NCBI GenBank assembly: GCA_001804815.1
Contig: MHBI01000104.1
Coordinates: forward strand, 1-54,071
Source of the DNA: Lentisphaerae bacterium GWF2_50_93
GTDB taxonomy: Bacteria; Verrucomicrobiota; Lentisphaeria; Victivallales; GWF2-50-93
DNA: 54,071 nucleotides
Direction: 5' to 3'
The first letter of the stretch is position 1; each line of letters opens with the position of its first letter. The translations under genes and the position numbers were made by a program. Below the pieces are notes generated by a model, which did not search any database, had not been told where the DNA came from, and saw only the letters and a program-made list of their open reading frames with translations. Shown piece after piece: positions 17,791-26,627 of this stretch.

Positions 17791-18939
17791 ATGGAATTAA
17801 TAAAGAGAAACATAGTATTGTTCGTCTTCCTAGGGATAGCCCTCCTTGTCTCAATCGTGCTTGCTTTCTTTGTCGTCCAGGTTTCAATGTCGATGAAGAA
17901 ATATCAGGCTGACCTTGTAATACAGAGGGATAAGATCAAGAAGCTCATCGAGGAGAAACCGGCTCCCTTGAAGGGAAATCTGGAAGCCATCAATTCCGAT
18001 CTCGCCATGGTTCAGCAGAAAGTCAACGACATACATTTGATTTTCGGAAAACCATACCGCACGTCGATCCAGGCCTTTGCAGATGCTCTTGAGATCAATG
18101 AGAATACATTGTATTCCAAATGGCGTACCGCATATGAGAAAGGTAAGAAACTTGGTTCCAACGAAGCAATTTTCCTGAGCTTCATGAAGGAATTCGATGA
18201 GCAGAAGATTGAAAACGCCGTGAATGCCTTCAAGAATACGATTGAACCTAGGACTGTTGAGGATCTTGGACAGGCCAATCTTGTAAACCTTATAATGGAA
18301 GGGCTGGGGCTGCCAAGGACAATGAGTCCCGAGGCCTGTACGACATACATATCAAATATGGATTTGAAGCTGACGAATCTTTTAAAACCAAGAGAAGGTG
18401 AGAATTGTCCCGCAATCCTGGTTCCCGACAAGTCAGCTTTATTCAGTATATACAAGGGAATGCCTCCCGCGGAGAATATCGGGCTGATCCTGAAGCACTA
18501 TAAACTGCTTGAGGATCTTATCCTCAGGATGAAGGAATCGAATATCAAGGAGATTAAATCCCTTGGAAAAACTGAGCTTTTAGGTGTTGAAGGCAAAGGA
18601 TTTCTGACGTTGACTTATAAGATGCAGATCGTTGGGTCTATGGATTCAATCAAAAGCTTTGTCAACAATCTTCAGGATGCCTACAAGCAGAACGTGGTCT
18701 ATATTGTAAAGGATTTTGCTATAAAGAAATTAGTTGACGAGGCGAAGAATCTACAGTCGGCGACACCAGCCGTTGACAAGCGTCCGGCTCCTGTAGTGCC
18801 AGGAGAGAAGGCGGCGAAGAAGGAAAAAGAAGATGACACCTATGGAGCTGCTGTAATTGGCGGTTCAACCGATGTTATAGCCGATATAAAGATCGATTAT
18901 GTAATTTATGTAGCAGACGAGATCAAAAAGACGAAATAA
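17791..18939 (+). CDS. Amuc_1100-like, PilO-position inner-membrane pilus protein
   Basis: One N-terminal transmembrane helix (~8-30) is followed by a long periplasmic part that opens with a coiled coil (~33-80) and ends in a Lys/Glu/Ala-rich tail. Layout and position immediately after PilM-PilN match PilO-like alignment proteins and Akkermansia Amuc_1100, the secreted protein reported to stimulate TLR2. It is longer (382 residues) than Amuc_1100 (317). Only eight bases separate it from the next gene. Assignment is by architecture and order. Confidence 0.65.
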   Translation: MELIKRNIVLFVFLGIALLVSIVLAFFVVQVSMSMKKYQADLVIQRDKIKKLIEEKPAPLKGNLEAINSDLAMVQQKVNDIHLIFGKPYRTSIQAFADALEINENTLYSKWRTAYEKGKKLGSNEAIFLSFMKEFDEQKIENAVNAFKNTIEPRTVEDLGQANLVNLIMEGLGLPRTMSPEACTTYISNMDLKLTNLLKPREGENCPAILVPDKSALFSIYKGMPPAENIGLILKHYKLLEDLILRMKESNIKEIKSLGKTELLGVEGKGFLTLTYKMQIVGSMDSIKSFVNNLQDAYKQNVVYIVKDFAIKKLVDEAKNLQSATPAVDKRPAPVVPGEKAAKKEKEDDTYGAAVIGGSTDVIADIKIDYVIYVADEIKKTK

Positions 18940-18947
18940 AGGGCAAT

Positions 18948-20201
18948 ATGGAATTTTTAAAGAAACATTATGAAAAGATTATACTTGCGGCCTTCCTGCT
19001 GGTGTTCATAATCTCGCTGGTACTTCTCATTGTTGCTCTTAACAAGTCGCATGACATCAGAGAGGAAGATTTGAAGTTTCCTGTAAAACCGCCGGACTAT
19101 AAGAAGATAAATCCAGAGGATATCAACTATAAGAAGGTGCTCGAGGTTGAAAAGAGATGGCTACCCAATGCTCCTAGAACTGAAGGCGATAAGGATTTTA
19201 CCGACCTGGTTGTACCGTATAAAGTTGCAAGATGCCCGAGCCCGGAATGCCAGAAGCTCATACCCCGTTCATGCTTTGTTGAGAACGGCGCCTGCCCTTT
19301 GTGCAAGTGGCCTCTTCGTGAACTTGTTTCAAAGAAGGATTCAACTCAGATAGATACAAATGATAACGGAATTCCTGACGTGCTGGAAAAAGAAATCGGG
19401 TTGGATCCTTCCGATACTAGCAGCGGAAATAAGGTTGATGAAAGCGGTTTTACATATCTTGAAAAATACACTGAGTTCAAAAGCAGGAAACTTCCTGCCA
19501 CAGAGGCTGCCCGCTATCTTAAAGATCTTAAATTCCATCCGCCCCTGGCCAAGAGATTGTACGTCGATAGCATAAAACGCGGCTATCTCCCCATTATACT
19601 CATAAAAGTGACAGCCCATGGCGACAACATAAAGACTTGGACCATCCAGATGGATGAAACTATGCCTGGCGGAGCTGTCAAGACAAGGTTCTACAAGGTG
19701 GGCGCGGTCCTTAATTTGAATGAAAGAAAATATGAGATAAAGGGAATCACTTCGGAAGTAATCGAGGAGAAAGTTGACAAGAGGGGTTCCGCCATGATAA
19801 GAAAAACAGTTTACAGCATATCTCTCCAGGAGGAAGGTGATACTCCTATCATTGCCGTCGAGAAAAAACCCATTCCTGAGAACAAGGAGAGCGTAAAGAT
19901 CATTGATCGGTTCAACGACAAGGAGTATTTTGTCGCCTCTAAAGAAAGCCTGACTGTTGGCGATGCCAAGACAGGTGAAGAGAAATACACGGTCAAGAGC
20001 GTCGACAATGTCAAGAAGAAAGTTATTCTTGTCAGGGAAAGCGACAATACTGAATATGAGATAGGCATGAATGAAGGCGAAATCAAACAGGATGGCGTCC
20101 CTCCTGTTAATCCAATGACGCCGCCTGGTATGATGCCACCGGGAATGCCTGGAGCTATGCAGCCTGTTATGCCGCCCCCAGGGTCCGTGAGCAGAACCTA
20201 A
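18948..20201 (+). CDS. Amuc_1099-like pilus-cluster protein with zinc-ribbon and calcium-type motifs
   Basis: A transmembrane helix (~10-31) anchors a 417-residue protein. Residues ~86-123 carry four cysteines ('CPSPECQKL' and 'CPLCKWPL') that look like a zinc ribbon. Next is 'DTNDNGIPDVLEKEIGLDPS', an Asp-rich segment like the calcium sites of thrombospondin type-3 or dockerin repeats. Two beta-rich regions follow, and the tail is rich in Pro, Met and Gly. Its place before the secretins is that of PilP, which links the inner-membrane platform to the secretin. Ligand binding by these motifs is inferred, not shown. Confidence 0.65.
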   Translation: MEFLKKHYEKIILAAFLLVFIISLVLLIVALNKSHDIREEDLKFPVKPPDYKKINPEDINYKKVLEVEKRWLPNAPRTEGDKDFTDLVVPYKVARCPSPECQKLIPRSCFVENGACPLCKWPLRELVSKKDSTQIDTNDNGIPDVLEKEIGLDPSDTSSGNKVDESGFTYLEKYTEFKSRKLPATEAARYLKDLKFHPPLAKRLYVDSIKRGYLPIILIKVTAHGDNIKTWTIQMDETMPGGAVKTRFYKVGAVLNLNERKYEIKGITSEVIEEKVDKRGSAMIRKTVYSISLQEEGDTPIIAVEKKPIPENKESVKIIDRFNDKEYFVASKESLTVGDAKTGEEKYTVKSVDNVKKKVILVRESDNTEYEIGMNEGEIKQDGVPPVNPMTPPGMMPPGMPGAMQPVMPPPGSVSRT

Positions 20202-20235
20202 AAATTGATTAATTTTTATATATGGAGGATTTTAA

Positions 20236-23082
20236 ATGATAAGATTTAAGATGATTTTGCTGATAGCATGTTTGTCCCTGCAAACAGTGCTCGCATACTC
20301 TCAGGAAGAGAATGCCGCCGCTCCTGTTGTCGCTGCACCTGCGGCGGATCAGCCGGCTCCTGCACCGGATGTTCAGCCTCAGCCTGCCGCAGTTCCCGCC
20401 GTCGTCGCTGAAAAACCACAGATCCCTTCTGAAAATGCAGAGATGGAAATCCAGAAGGAGAGAGAGGCCGTTTTTTCAAATGCATTACAGAAGGCACAGC
20501 CTCTTTTCGGTGATTTCAAGACATATGTCAAAAGAACATCTGCAGCCCTTACTATTTATTTGACTGAGGAGGATAGGAATACGGGGGCAAACCCCATTGT
20601 CTCCTTCCAGAAGGATTCAGTCGGCTATAAGTCCTATGCGGATAATTCCACCTTCGGCCCAACGGCTTTTATCAATGGCACTACAGGAGAGGTAGTTGAC
20701 TATAAGACATTGCAGCTGAATCTTGTCTCGCTTGGGCAGATTCTTTCCGACGAACAGAGGATGGATGAATCAAGCCAGATTGTCGACAGGTTCATAAACG
20801 AGTACAGGGAAAATATAAAAGATATTTCCTCCAACTATCAATCTGAATATGAGAGCATCAAGGTATATGATGCAGCATATGACATAAAAAGCAGGATCGC
20901 CCGTTACCTTGAGGGCATGGCCCGCGATGCATACTCTGATAAGAAATATGACAAGGCAATAATGCTGGCCAATGGGGCCCAGAAAATAATCAGCAATTCC
21001 CTGGTCCAGACAAAAGCACTGATGAGTGGATTGAAAACAGATCCTCAGGACGAGAAAACCCTTGAGGACAGGGTAAGGCAGGCTGAAAGAATGGCCGATA
21101 CTTTGGAGCGCTTCGAAGATGACTGCAAAAAACAGATAGCTTCAGACAAATTTATGAAGGACACGGATTTCCCGGCCTTTGATCCTGAAAGACCTTTGAG
21201 ACAGAATGATATTGAAGTTTCGCTTGCACAGGCAGGCATCCTCCTCAAGAATGATGATTATGTCCGCGCCAGGGATGCACTTGAAAAAGTGCTTGTGCGC
21301 GACCCATACAACCAGAAGGCGACGAGAATGCTTCAGATTGTATATGACAGGCTCTACCAGGTTGCTAAAATGAGGAGATTCAACGAAGAACAGGAGATTA
21401 TTGCCGAAAACAGGTGGAATTGGAATGAAGCCGTGCTTCCGACGCCAGCTATCAAGCCTGCCCAGGGTGCGAATGCCGCCGCGCTCGTGAAAACAGAGTT
21501 GTCAGACAAGCTTTCAGAGATCATAATTGACCAGATCGACTTTGAAGATGCAACAATCACAGCTGTTGTCAACCTTCTCATTCAACGGAGCAAGGAATTG
21601 GATCCCTCCGCAACCAAGACAGGCGTGAACATCCTCCTGAGATTGACTCCTGAAGAAGTCTTGACCACGCCTAAGATAACGATGAGCCTTGATGGAATTC
21701 CTCTTGGAGAAGTGATCAGGTACATATGCCAGGCCTGTGTGCTGAAATACCGTGTTGAGGAAAGGGCTGTAATCATGAGTTCTGAAATTACCGACATCAT
21801 GGAGACAAGATTCTTTAAAGTTCGCGCAGCCTTGATAAATAATATTGCACCTGGAGCCCTTGCGGATGCAGGTACTGATACGGGATTTGAAATTGGCGGC
21901 GGTGGTGGCGGTGCCGGTCTGGATACCAATCTCACTGATGATAAAACTACTGCAAAGCCCCCGCTTTCAAGCCAGGCATTAAAGGATTATTTCAGCCAGC
22001 GGGGTGTTAATTTCCTTGATCCCAATACTGCAATTGCCTTTGACAGGCGAGGTGGAAAGCTCGTCGTAAAGAACACTCCGGAGAATCTGAGACGCCTTGA
22101 GGCTCTCCTCAGGGATCTCGACATAGAAACGCCTCTTGTGCTCATAGAATCCAAATTCATTGAACTTACTCAGGAAGATACGGAAGAACTGGGCTTTGAA
22201 TGGATGATAAATAAGACTACAAATGGACAACCTGGTGGAAACTGGACTACTTTCAGTTCTGGCGGAGTTATCCCAGGTGTAACCGGCGGAAACGGCGTGC
22301 CCGTGCCTTCGTCTACTCCATCTTCTACTTTGATGGGTCCCTCTGTTCCCGGTAGTACAATTGTAAATAATCTCATGCTGCCAGGAACTTCGGCAATGCC
22401 GGGATTCGGAAAAAACAACAAGCTTTATCTCGATGTTATCGTACATGCTATGGATCGGAGCGGGAAAGCTGAAATCCTTTCTGCCCCCAAAGTGATAGCT
22501 ACCAGCGGTCAGCCAGCCCTTATTAGAATGGTGCGGGAACAGTACTTTCCGTCTTCATGGACTGAACCTGAAATCACGATCGGCGACAATGTGGTTCAGA
22601 TTACTCCTTCATATCCTGAACTTGGAGAGGCAACTGATTTAGGAATAAGACTTGAAGTAACCGCAACTGTCAGCCCAAATAATTATACAATATCCCTTAA
22701 CCTCCATCCCCAGGTAAGAGAGCAGATCGACTGGACGAATTATGGTTATGATATTTCAGTTTTCGACGGTATTGCGACGATGCTGATTCCAGCAACACTC
22801 AAAATGCCGATTCTCTCTCTCAGGGATGTTACGACAAACGTAAAAGTCTATGACGGTGAAACCTTGATCCTCGGTGGAATGGTTAGGGATAACGTAGGTG
22901 GGATTGATGACAGGATACCGGGGCTTGGCGATATTCCGCTCATAGGAAGGCTCTGGAGGACCAAGAACCAAGTTAGCGCGAAGAGGAATCTCCTTATTTT
23001 TGTGACTGCAAGACTTGTCAACCCCGATGGAATACCTGTTAGGATGGGCGAAACAAGAGGGCTTCCTGATTTCAGAAGATAA
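20236..23082 (+). CDS. Pilus secretin 1 (PilQ/Amuc_1098-like)
   Basis: This outer-membrane channel protein has a signal peptide (residues 1-~23), a Pro/Ala-rich linker (~25-60) and helical and TPR-like regions to ~400 ('NDDYVRARDALEKVLVRDPY'). An STN-like N-domain follows at ~425-520 ('IIDQIDFEDATITAVVNLL'), then a Gly-rich stretch and a second N-domain. The C-terminal secretin domain runs from 'PLVLIESKFIELTQED' and carries 'IPGLGDIPLIGRLW' and 'KRNLLIFVTARLVNP'. GGAGG lies upstream of the ATG. It is followed 28 bases later by a second secretin of the same design. Confidence 0.92.
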   Translation: MIRFKMILLIACLSLQTVLAYSQEENAAAPVVAAPAADQPAPAPDVQPQPAAVPAVVAEKPQIPSENAEMEIQKEREAVFSNALQKAQPLFGDFKTYVKRTSAALTIYLTEEDRNTGANPIVSFQKDSVGYKSYADNSTFGPTAFINGTTGEVVDYKTLQLNLVSLGQILSDEQRMDESSQIVDRFINEYRENIKDISSNYQSEYESIKVYDAAYDIKSRIARYLEGMARDAYSDKKYDKAIMLANGAQKIISNSLVQTKALMSGLKTDPQDEKTLEDRVRQAERMADTLERFEDDCKKQIASDKFMKDTDFPAFDPERPLRQNDIEVSLAQAGILLKNDDYVRARDALEKVLVRDPYNQKATRMLQIVYDRLYQVAKMRRFNEEQEIIAENRWNWNEAVLPTPAIKPAQGANAAALVKTELSDKLSEIIIDQIDFEDATITAVVNLLIQRSKELDPSATKTGVNILLRLTPEEVLTTPKITMSLDGIPLGEVIRYICQACVLKYRVEERAVIMSSEITDIMETRFFKVRAALINNIAPGALADAGTDTGFEIGGGGGGAGLDTNLTDDKTTAKPPLSSQALKDYFSQRGVNFLDPNTAIAFDRRGGKLVVKNTPENLRRLEALLRDLDIETPLVLIESKFIELTQEDTEELGFEWMINKTTNGQPGGNWTTFSSGGVIPGVTGGNGVPVPSSTPSSTLMGPSVPGSTIVNNLMLPGTSAMPGFGKNNKLYLDVIVHAMDRSGKAEILSAPKVIATSGQPALIRMVREQYFPSSWTEPEITIGDNVVQITPSYPELGEATDLGIRLEVTATVSPNNYTISLNLHPQVREQIDWTNYGYDISVFDGIATMLIPATLKMPILSLRDVTTNVKVYDGETLILGGMVRDNVGGIDDRIPGLGDIPLIGRLWRTKNQVSAKRNLLIFVTARLVNPDGIPVRMGETRGLPDFRR

Positions 23083-23110
23083 TAAAAAATTATATATTAC
23101 GGAGGATATG

Positions 23111-25498
23111 ATGTTTAAGAGAAAATATACTGAAATAATGTCATGGCTTCTTTCCCTGACTTTGATTTTCTGTTTTGCCGACCGGATATTCGCACAGGCC
23201 CAGGAAATTGATGTCAATGCTGAAAGGAAGAATGATATTGCGAAGGAAAATGCAATCAAGGACGAGGCTGAACTGAAGGCTGTAACCCTGTCAGAACAGG
23301 CGCGGAAGGCATTTGAAAAGAACGAATTTCAGAATGCCAGGGATCTCTATCTCGAGTCAAGGGAAGTCATGATGAAAAGCCTTGGAGAGGGCGGATTCAA
23401 CAAGGAAAAGATACAGGCGGTGAATGATGCGCTGGCAGCGGTATATCAGTACTGGGCCGAAGATCTTGCGTCAAAGGCTGAAAAAGCTCTTTCCGCATCG
23501 CAGTATGACGAAGCCATAGCGCTCTGCAATGAAGCCATCAAGGTAAGTCCTTCATGTGAGACGAGAATGAACAACCTCATTGAGAGACTCAACACTATGA
23601 GGGATGCAGTAAAATATAGAAGCGAAACATCGGAAAAGACAGTTGATCCGAAAAAAGAAGACAGGATTTATAATGTCGATGTGCTTTTCGAACAGGGAAA
23701 AAAATTCTATGATGATGGGCAGTACGACAAGGCCAGGGATAAATTTGAGGAGATTCTTGTATTCAATCCATATCATATGAAGTCGATACAATACATAAAG
23801 AACATCAATGGCAAACTCTATGAGACCGGAAATGTGAGATATGAATTGACGCGGCGTGAAAGACTGACTGAGGCTGAATGGAAATATGTGCCTCCGATAA
23901 TTCCCAGGACTCTTTCAGGCAACAAGGAGCTTACAGGAAAAGAACCCATCTTGAAGGATGAGGGTACAAGTTCAATACAGAAGAAGCTTACAGACATAAT
24001 AATTGACCATATTGAGTTTGAAGATGTGTCAATCCCTACAGTTGTCAAGTATCTCAAGACCCGCAGCAGGGAGCTTGATCCTGAAAAACAAGGCGTGAAC
24101 ATATTGCTTCGCCTGAATGCAGGTGAACGCGCAGCAGCGGCGGCTCCGGCTGATGGCGCAGCAGCTCCAGCTGATGGCGCAGCCCCGGCCCCAGCCCCGG
24201 CGGCTGGCGCTGAAAATATTCCTACCATTACAATGCTTGTCGATGATATTCCCCTTGGTGATGCCATAAGATATATCTGCCGAGGCGCAAACCTTAAATA
24301 TAGGATAGAGAGATATGCAGTCGTCATAGCTGCCCAGGATATTCCACTTGATGAGCTTGAAACACGCATATATCCTGTCGAAAAAGAAGCTTTCACGGAG
24401 CTTGGCGCCGTTGGAGCTCCAGCAGGTGGAGGAGCCGCAGCAGATGGAGCAGGAGCAGGAGGTGTAGGAGGTGAAATTGAACAGTATTTCCGGACAAGGG
24501 GTATTTCATTTCCCGAAGGAGCGAAAATAGTGTTTGACAGCCGTATCAGCCGTCTTATTGCTACAAATACTCCCGATAATCTCACGAAAATCGAGGAAAT
24601 CATACATGAGCTCAACGTAGTTGATCCTCAGGTTCTTATAGAAGCAAAATTTGTTGAAATAGATCAGATAGACCTTGATTCCATCGGTGTCGAGTGGCTT
24701 GTGCAAAAGCCAGGGGCGGCAATTCCAAATATGAGCAAAAGTAAAATGTCGTTCAACGTGAACGATCCAATAAATCGCTATGGTACTGCAAGTGCTGTAG
24801 GTCAGCCTGATACACTTTTTGCCATAACCCATCATAATAGCCAGGGAATCACATATCAGGCTATGGTTCACGCCCTGAACAAGTCTACGACTGCCGACGT
24901 GCTTGCAACTCCACGCGTAACTACCCAGAATGGACAGGAAGCCACTATCAGAATGATAAATGAGGAATATTTCCCTACAAGCTGGTCGGAGGCCACATTC
25001 ACCCAGACTGGTACCTACAGTGTTTTCTCCCCTTCTATTCCTGAACTGGGTGAACCCACCGAGCTTGGTGTGAGATTGACGGTTACCCCGACCGTTGACG
25101 CCGACCGTTATACAATTTCCCTGGATATGACTCCGATAGTTCAATCCTTCATCGGATGGACCGACTACAGCTACAGTTTTGTGGATCTTGGAGGCAATGC
25201 GCTTACAAACGTTCTTAAAATGCCTATTTTTGAGGTCAGGACCGTTGAGACAAAACTTGTCGTATATGACGGCGAAACAATTGTCATGGGCGGTTCGATA
25301 AAGGATGCCAGCGGTTTTACCGATGACAGGATTCCAATTCTTGGAGACATGCCTCTTGTAGGCGCTCTCTTCAGGTCTCAGGCGCAGAGGAGGGATAAGA
25401 GAAATCTTCTGATATTTGTCACGGTTAGACTTGTGAATCCCGATGGTTCACCGCTCCGTGAACGCGAGATACGCGGTTTGCCTCCATTCAGGAGATAG
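23111..25498 (+). CDS. Pilus secretin 2 (paralogue of the preceding gene)
   Basis: I chose the ATG at 23111 (GGAGG at 23101-23105, five-base spacing), giving 795 residues with a signal peptide ending near 'RIFAQAQ'. TPR-like repeats occur near 'AFEKNEFQNARDLYLESRE' and 'FYDDGQYDKARDKFEEI'. The STN-like domain 'IIDHIEFEDVSIPTVVKYL' and the secretin end 'IPILGDMPLVGALF' and 'KRNLLIFVTVRLVNPDG' parallel the first secretin closely. It carries Ala/Pro-rich repeat inserts ('APADGAAAPADGAAP') and a Gly/Ala-rich loop that the first copy lacks. The two copies may form a mixed channel or serve different assembly states. A strong terminator follows. Confidence 0.9.
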   Translation: MFKRKYTEIMSWLLSLTLIFCFADRIFAQAQEIDVNAERKNDIAKENAIKDEAELKAVTLSEQARKAFEKNEFQNARDLYLESREVMMKSLGEGGFNKEKIQAVNDALAAVYQYWAEDLASKAEKALSASQYDEAIALCNEAIKVSPSCETRMNNLIERLNTMRDAVKYRSETSEKTVDPKKEDRIYNVDVLFEQGKKFYDDGQYDKARDKFEEILVFNPYHMKSIQYIKNINGKLYETGNVRYELTRRERLTEAEWKYVPPIIPRTLSGNKELTGKEPILKDEGTSSIQKKLTDIIIDHIEFEDVSIPTVVKYLKTRSRELDPEKQGVNILLRLNAGERAAAAAPADGAAAPADGAAPAPAPAAGAENIPTITMLVDDIPLGDAIRYICRGANLKYRIERYAVVIAAQDIPLDELETRIYPVEKEAFTELGAVGAPAGGGAAADGAGAGGVGGEIEQYFRTRGISFPEGAKIVFDSRISRLIATNTPDNLTKIEEIIHELNVVDPQVLIEAKFVEIDQIDLDSIGVEWLVQKPGAAIPNMSKSKMSFNVNDPINRYGTASAVGQPDTLFAITHHNSQGITYQAMVHALNKSTTADVLATPRVTTQNGQEATIRMINEEYFPTSWSEATFTQTGTYSVFSPSIPELGEPTELGVRLTVTPTVDADRYTISLDMTPIVQSFIGWTDYSYSFVDLGGNALTNVLKMPIFEVRTVETKLVVYDGETIVMGGSIKDASGFTDDRIPILGDMPLVGALFRSQAQRRDKRNLLIFVTVRLVNPDGSPLREREIRGLPPFRR

Positions 25499-25524
25499 AG
25501 CTGTAGTCTTAAAAAGATTGAAAT

Positions 25525-25556
25525 AAAAAAACCCAGTTTTAAAAACTGGGTTTTTT
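25525..25556. terminator. Bidirectional Rho-independent terminator
   Basis: A-run, CCCAGTT...AACTGGG stem and T-run form a textbook intrinsic terminator. It lies between the convergent pilus cluster and the tandem FabZ-like gene, and works on paper in both directions. Confidence 0.93.
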
Positions 25557-25583
25557 ATTTTCATGCCATATGGGATATGGGAA

Positions 25584-26507
25584 TTATTTATTATCTATGA
25601 CTGCGAAAGTTATTTCAGACTTAGAAACAATTTTATCCTCGACATAGATGAATCCTTCGCCGCGTCCGAATCTGGAGCTGCCTTCTGGCACGTCCACTTC
25701 GATTCTAAGCTGATCCCCGGGCGTTACCGGGTGGAAGTATTCCGCATTGTCAATTGCCATGAAATAGGCGATCTTACCCTTGTTCTCAGGCTTTGAAAGC
25801 ACCATCACGCATCCGGACTGTGCGATGATCTCGGCCTGTACTGCGCATGGAAGGACTGAGTAATCGTGGGAATATCCATGGAAGAAAGGTTCATTTCCAG
25901 TGACATTCTTTATTGCAATGACCTTGGGGCCGTTGACAGATACTATGTAATCTACAAGAAGGAACGGATATCTGTGCGGGATTATCGACATTATCTTTAT
26001 GACATCCATGGCTATATCAGGATTCTTGTCATACTGGGTAAAGAGCCTGGGCATCGTATCTATCTTCTTCCTGGCCCTTACTGACAGGATGAGGTTTGCC
26101 TGGCAGGCAAGCCCTGAATTTGTATAATTTGCCGCTGTAACATCAACTTCGCCGTCGGTAATATTCTTGATTTCAATGTCTATCTTCAAGCGGTCTCCAG
26201 GAACTGCAGGCTTCCTGAACTTCACTTTTTTCAATTTTTTTACATGGATTTCCTCGTCAGCGCTCGGATTAAGGAATTTTCTCGCAGCTATTTCAGCAAC
26301 CTGTTCCATTGCTTCGACATGCAGGACGCCGGGGAATATCGGATGCCCAGGAAAATGCCCCTGGAAAACTTCTTCGTTGATGGAAAGGTTCTTAAGGCCG
26401 GTGCATTTCTTTTCATTCTCGATGAAGAGTCTGTCTATGAGCAGCATCGGATAGCGGTAGGGAAGCATCTCCCTTATTTTTTCTGCGCAAAATACTTGTT
26501 CTGACAT
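25584..26507 (-). CDS. Tandem hotdog dehydratase-like protein (two FabZ-type domains)
   Basis: The 307-residue protein holds two FabZ-like hotdog domains. Domain 1 (~1-150) has 'MLPYRYPMLLIDR' and the active-site helix 'HFPGHPIFPGVLHVEAMEQ' with His and Glu in place. Domain 2 (~168-307) has 'IIPHRYPFLLVDY', but in the matching helix the His position reads Tyr ('FFHGYSHDYSVLP'), while the Glu remains ('QAEIIAQ'). Domain 1 is probably an active beta-hydroxyacyl-ACP dehydratase and domain 2 structural or regulatory. The layout resembles the paired DH domains of some lipid synthases. A role with the ketosynthase/carrier protein ~11 kb away is speculative. Confidence 0.85.
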   Translation of the reverse strand: MSEQVFCAEKIREMLPYRYPMLLIDRLFIENEKKCTGLKNLSINEEVFQGHFPGHPIFPGVLHVEAMEQVAEIAARKFLNPSADEEIHVKKLKKVKFRKPAVPGDRLKIDIEIKNITDGEVDVTAANYTNSGLACQANLILSVRARKKIDTMPRLFTQYDKNPDIAMDVIKIMSIIPHRYPFLLVDYIVSVNGPKVIAIKNVTGNEPFFHGYSHDYSVLPCAVQAEIIAQSGCVMVLSKPENKGKIAYFMAIDNAEYFHPVTPGDQLRIEVDVPEGSSRFGRGEGFIYVEDKIVSKSEITFAVIDNK

Positions 26508-26627
26508 ATGAATCCCTTGATTTTCCTGCTATTTATAATTTTCTGACATTAAAATGATATAAACACGTTATTTACTGGATAATGAAAAATTACATTACGT
26601 AACATAAATTCAAAACGGGAAAATTCC

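Noticed and set aside
23015..23110. Longer start for the second secretin
   Set aside because: It would overlap the first secretin gene; the ATG at 23111 has a strong ribosome site and begins the signal peptide.
23818..24615. Minus-strand frame inside the second secretin
   Set aside because: Ala/Pro/Ser-rich mirror of the repeat inserts; no motif and no ribosome site.
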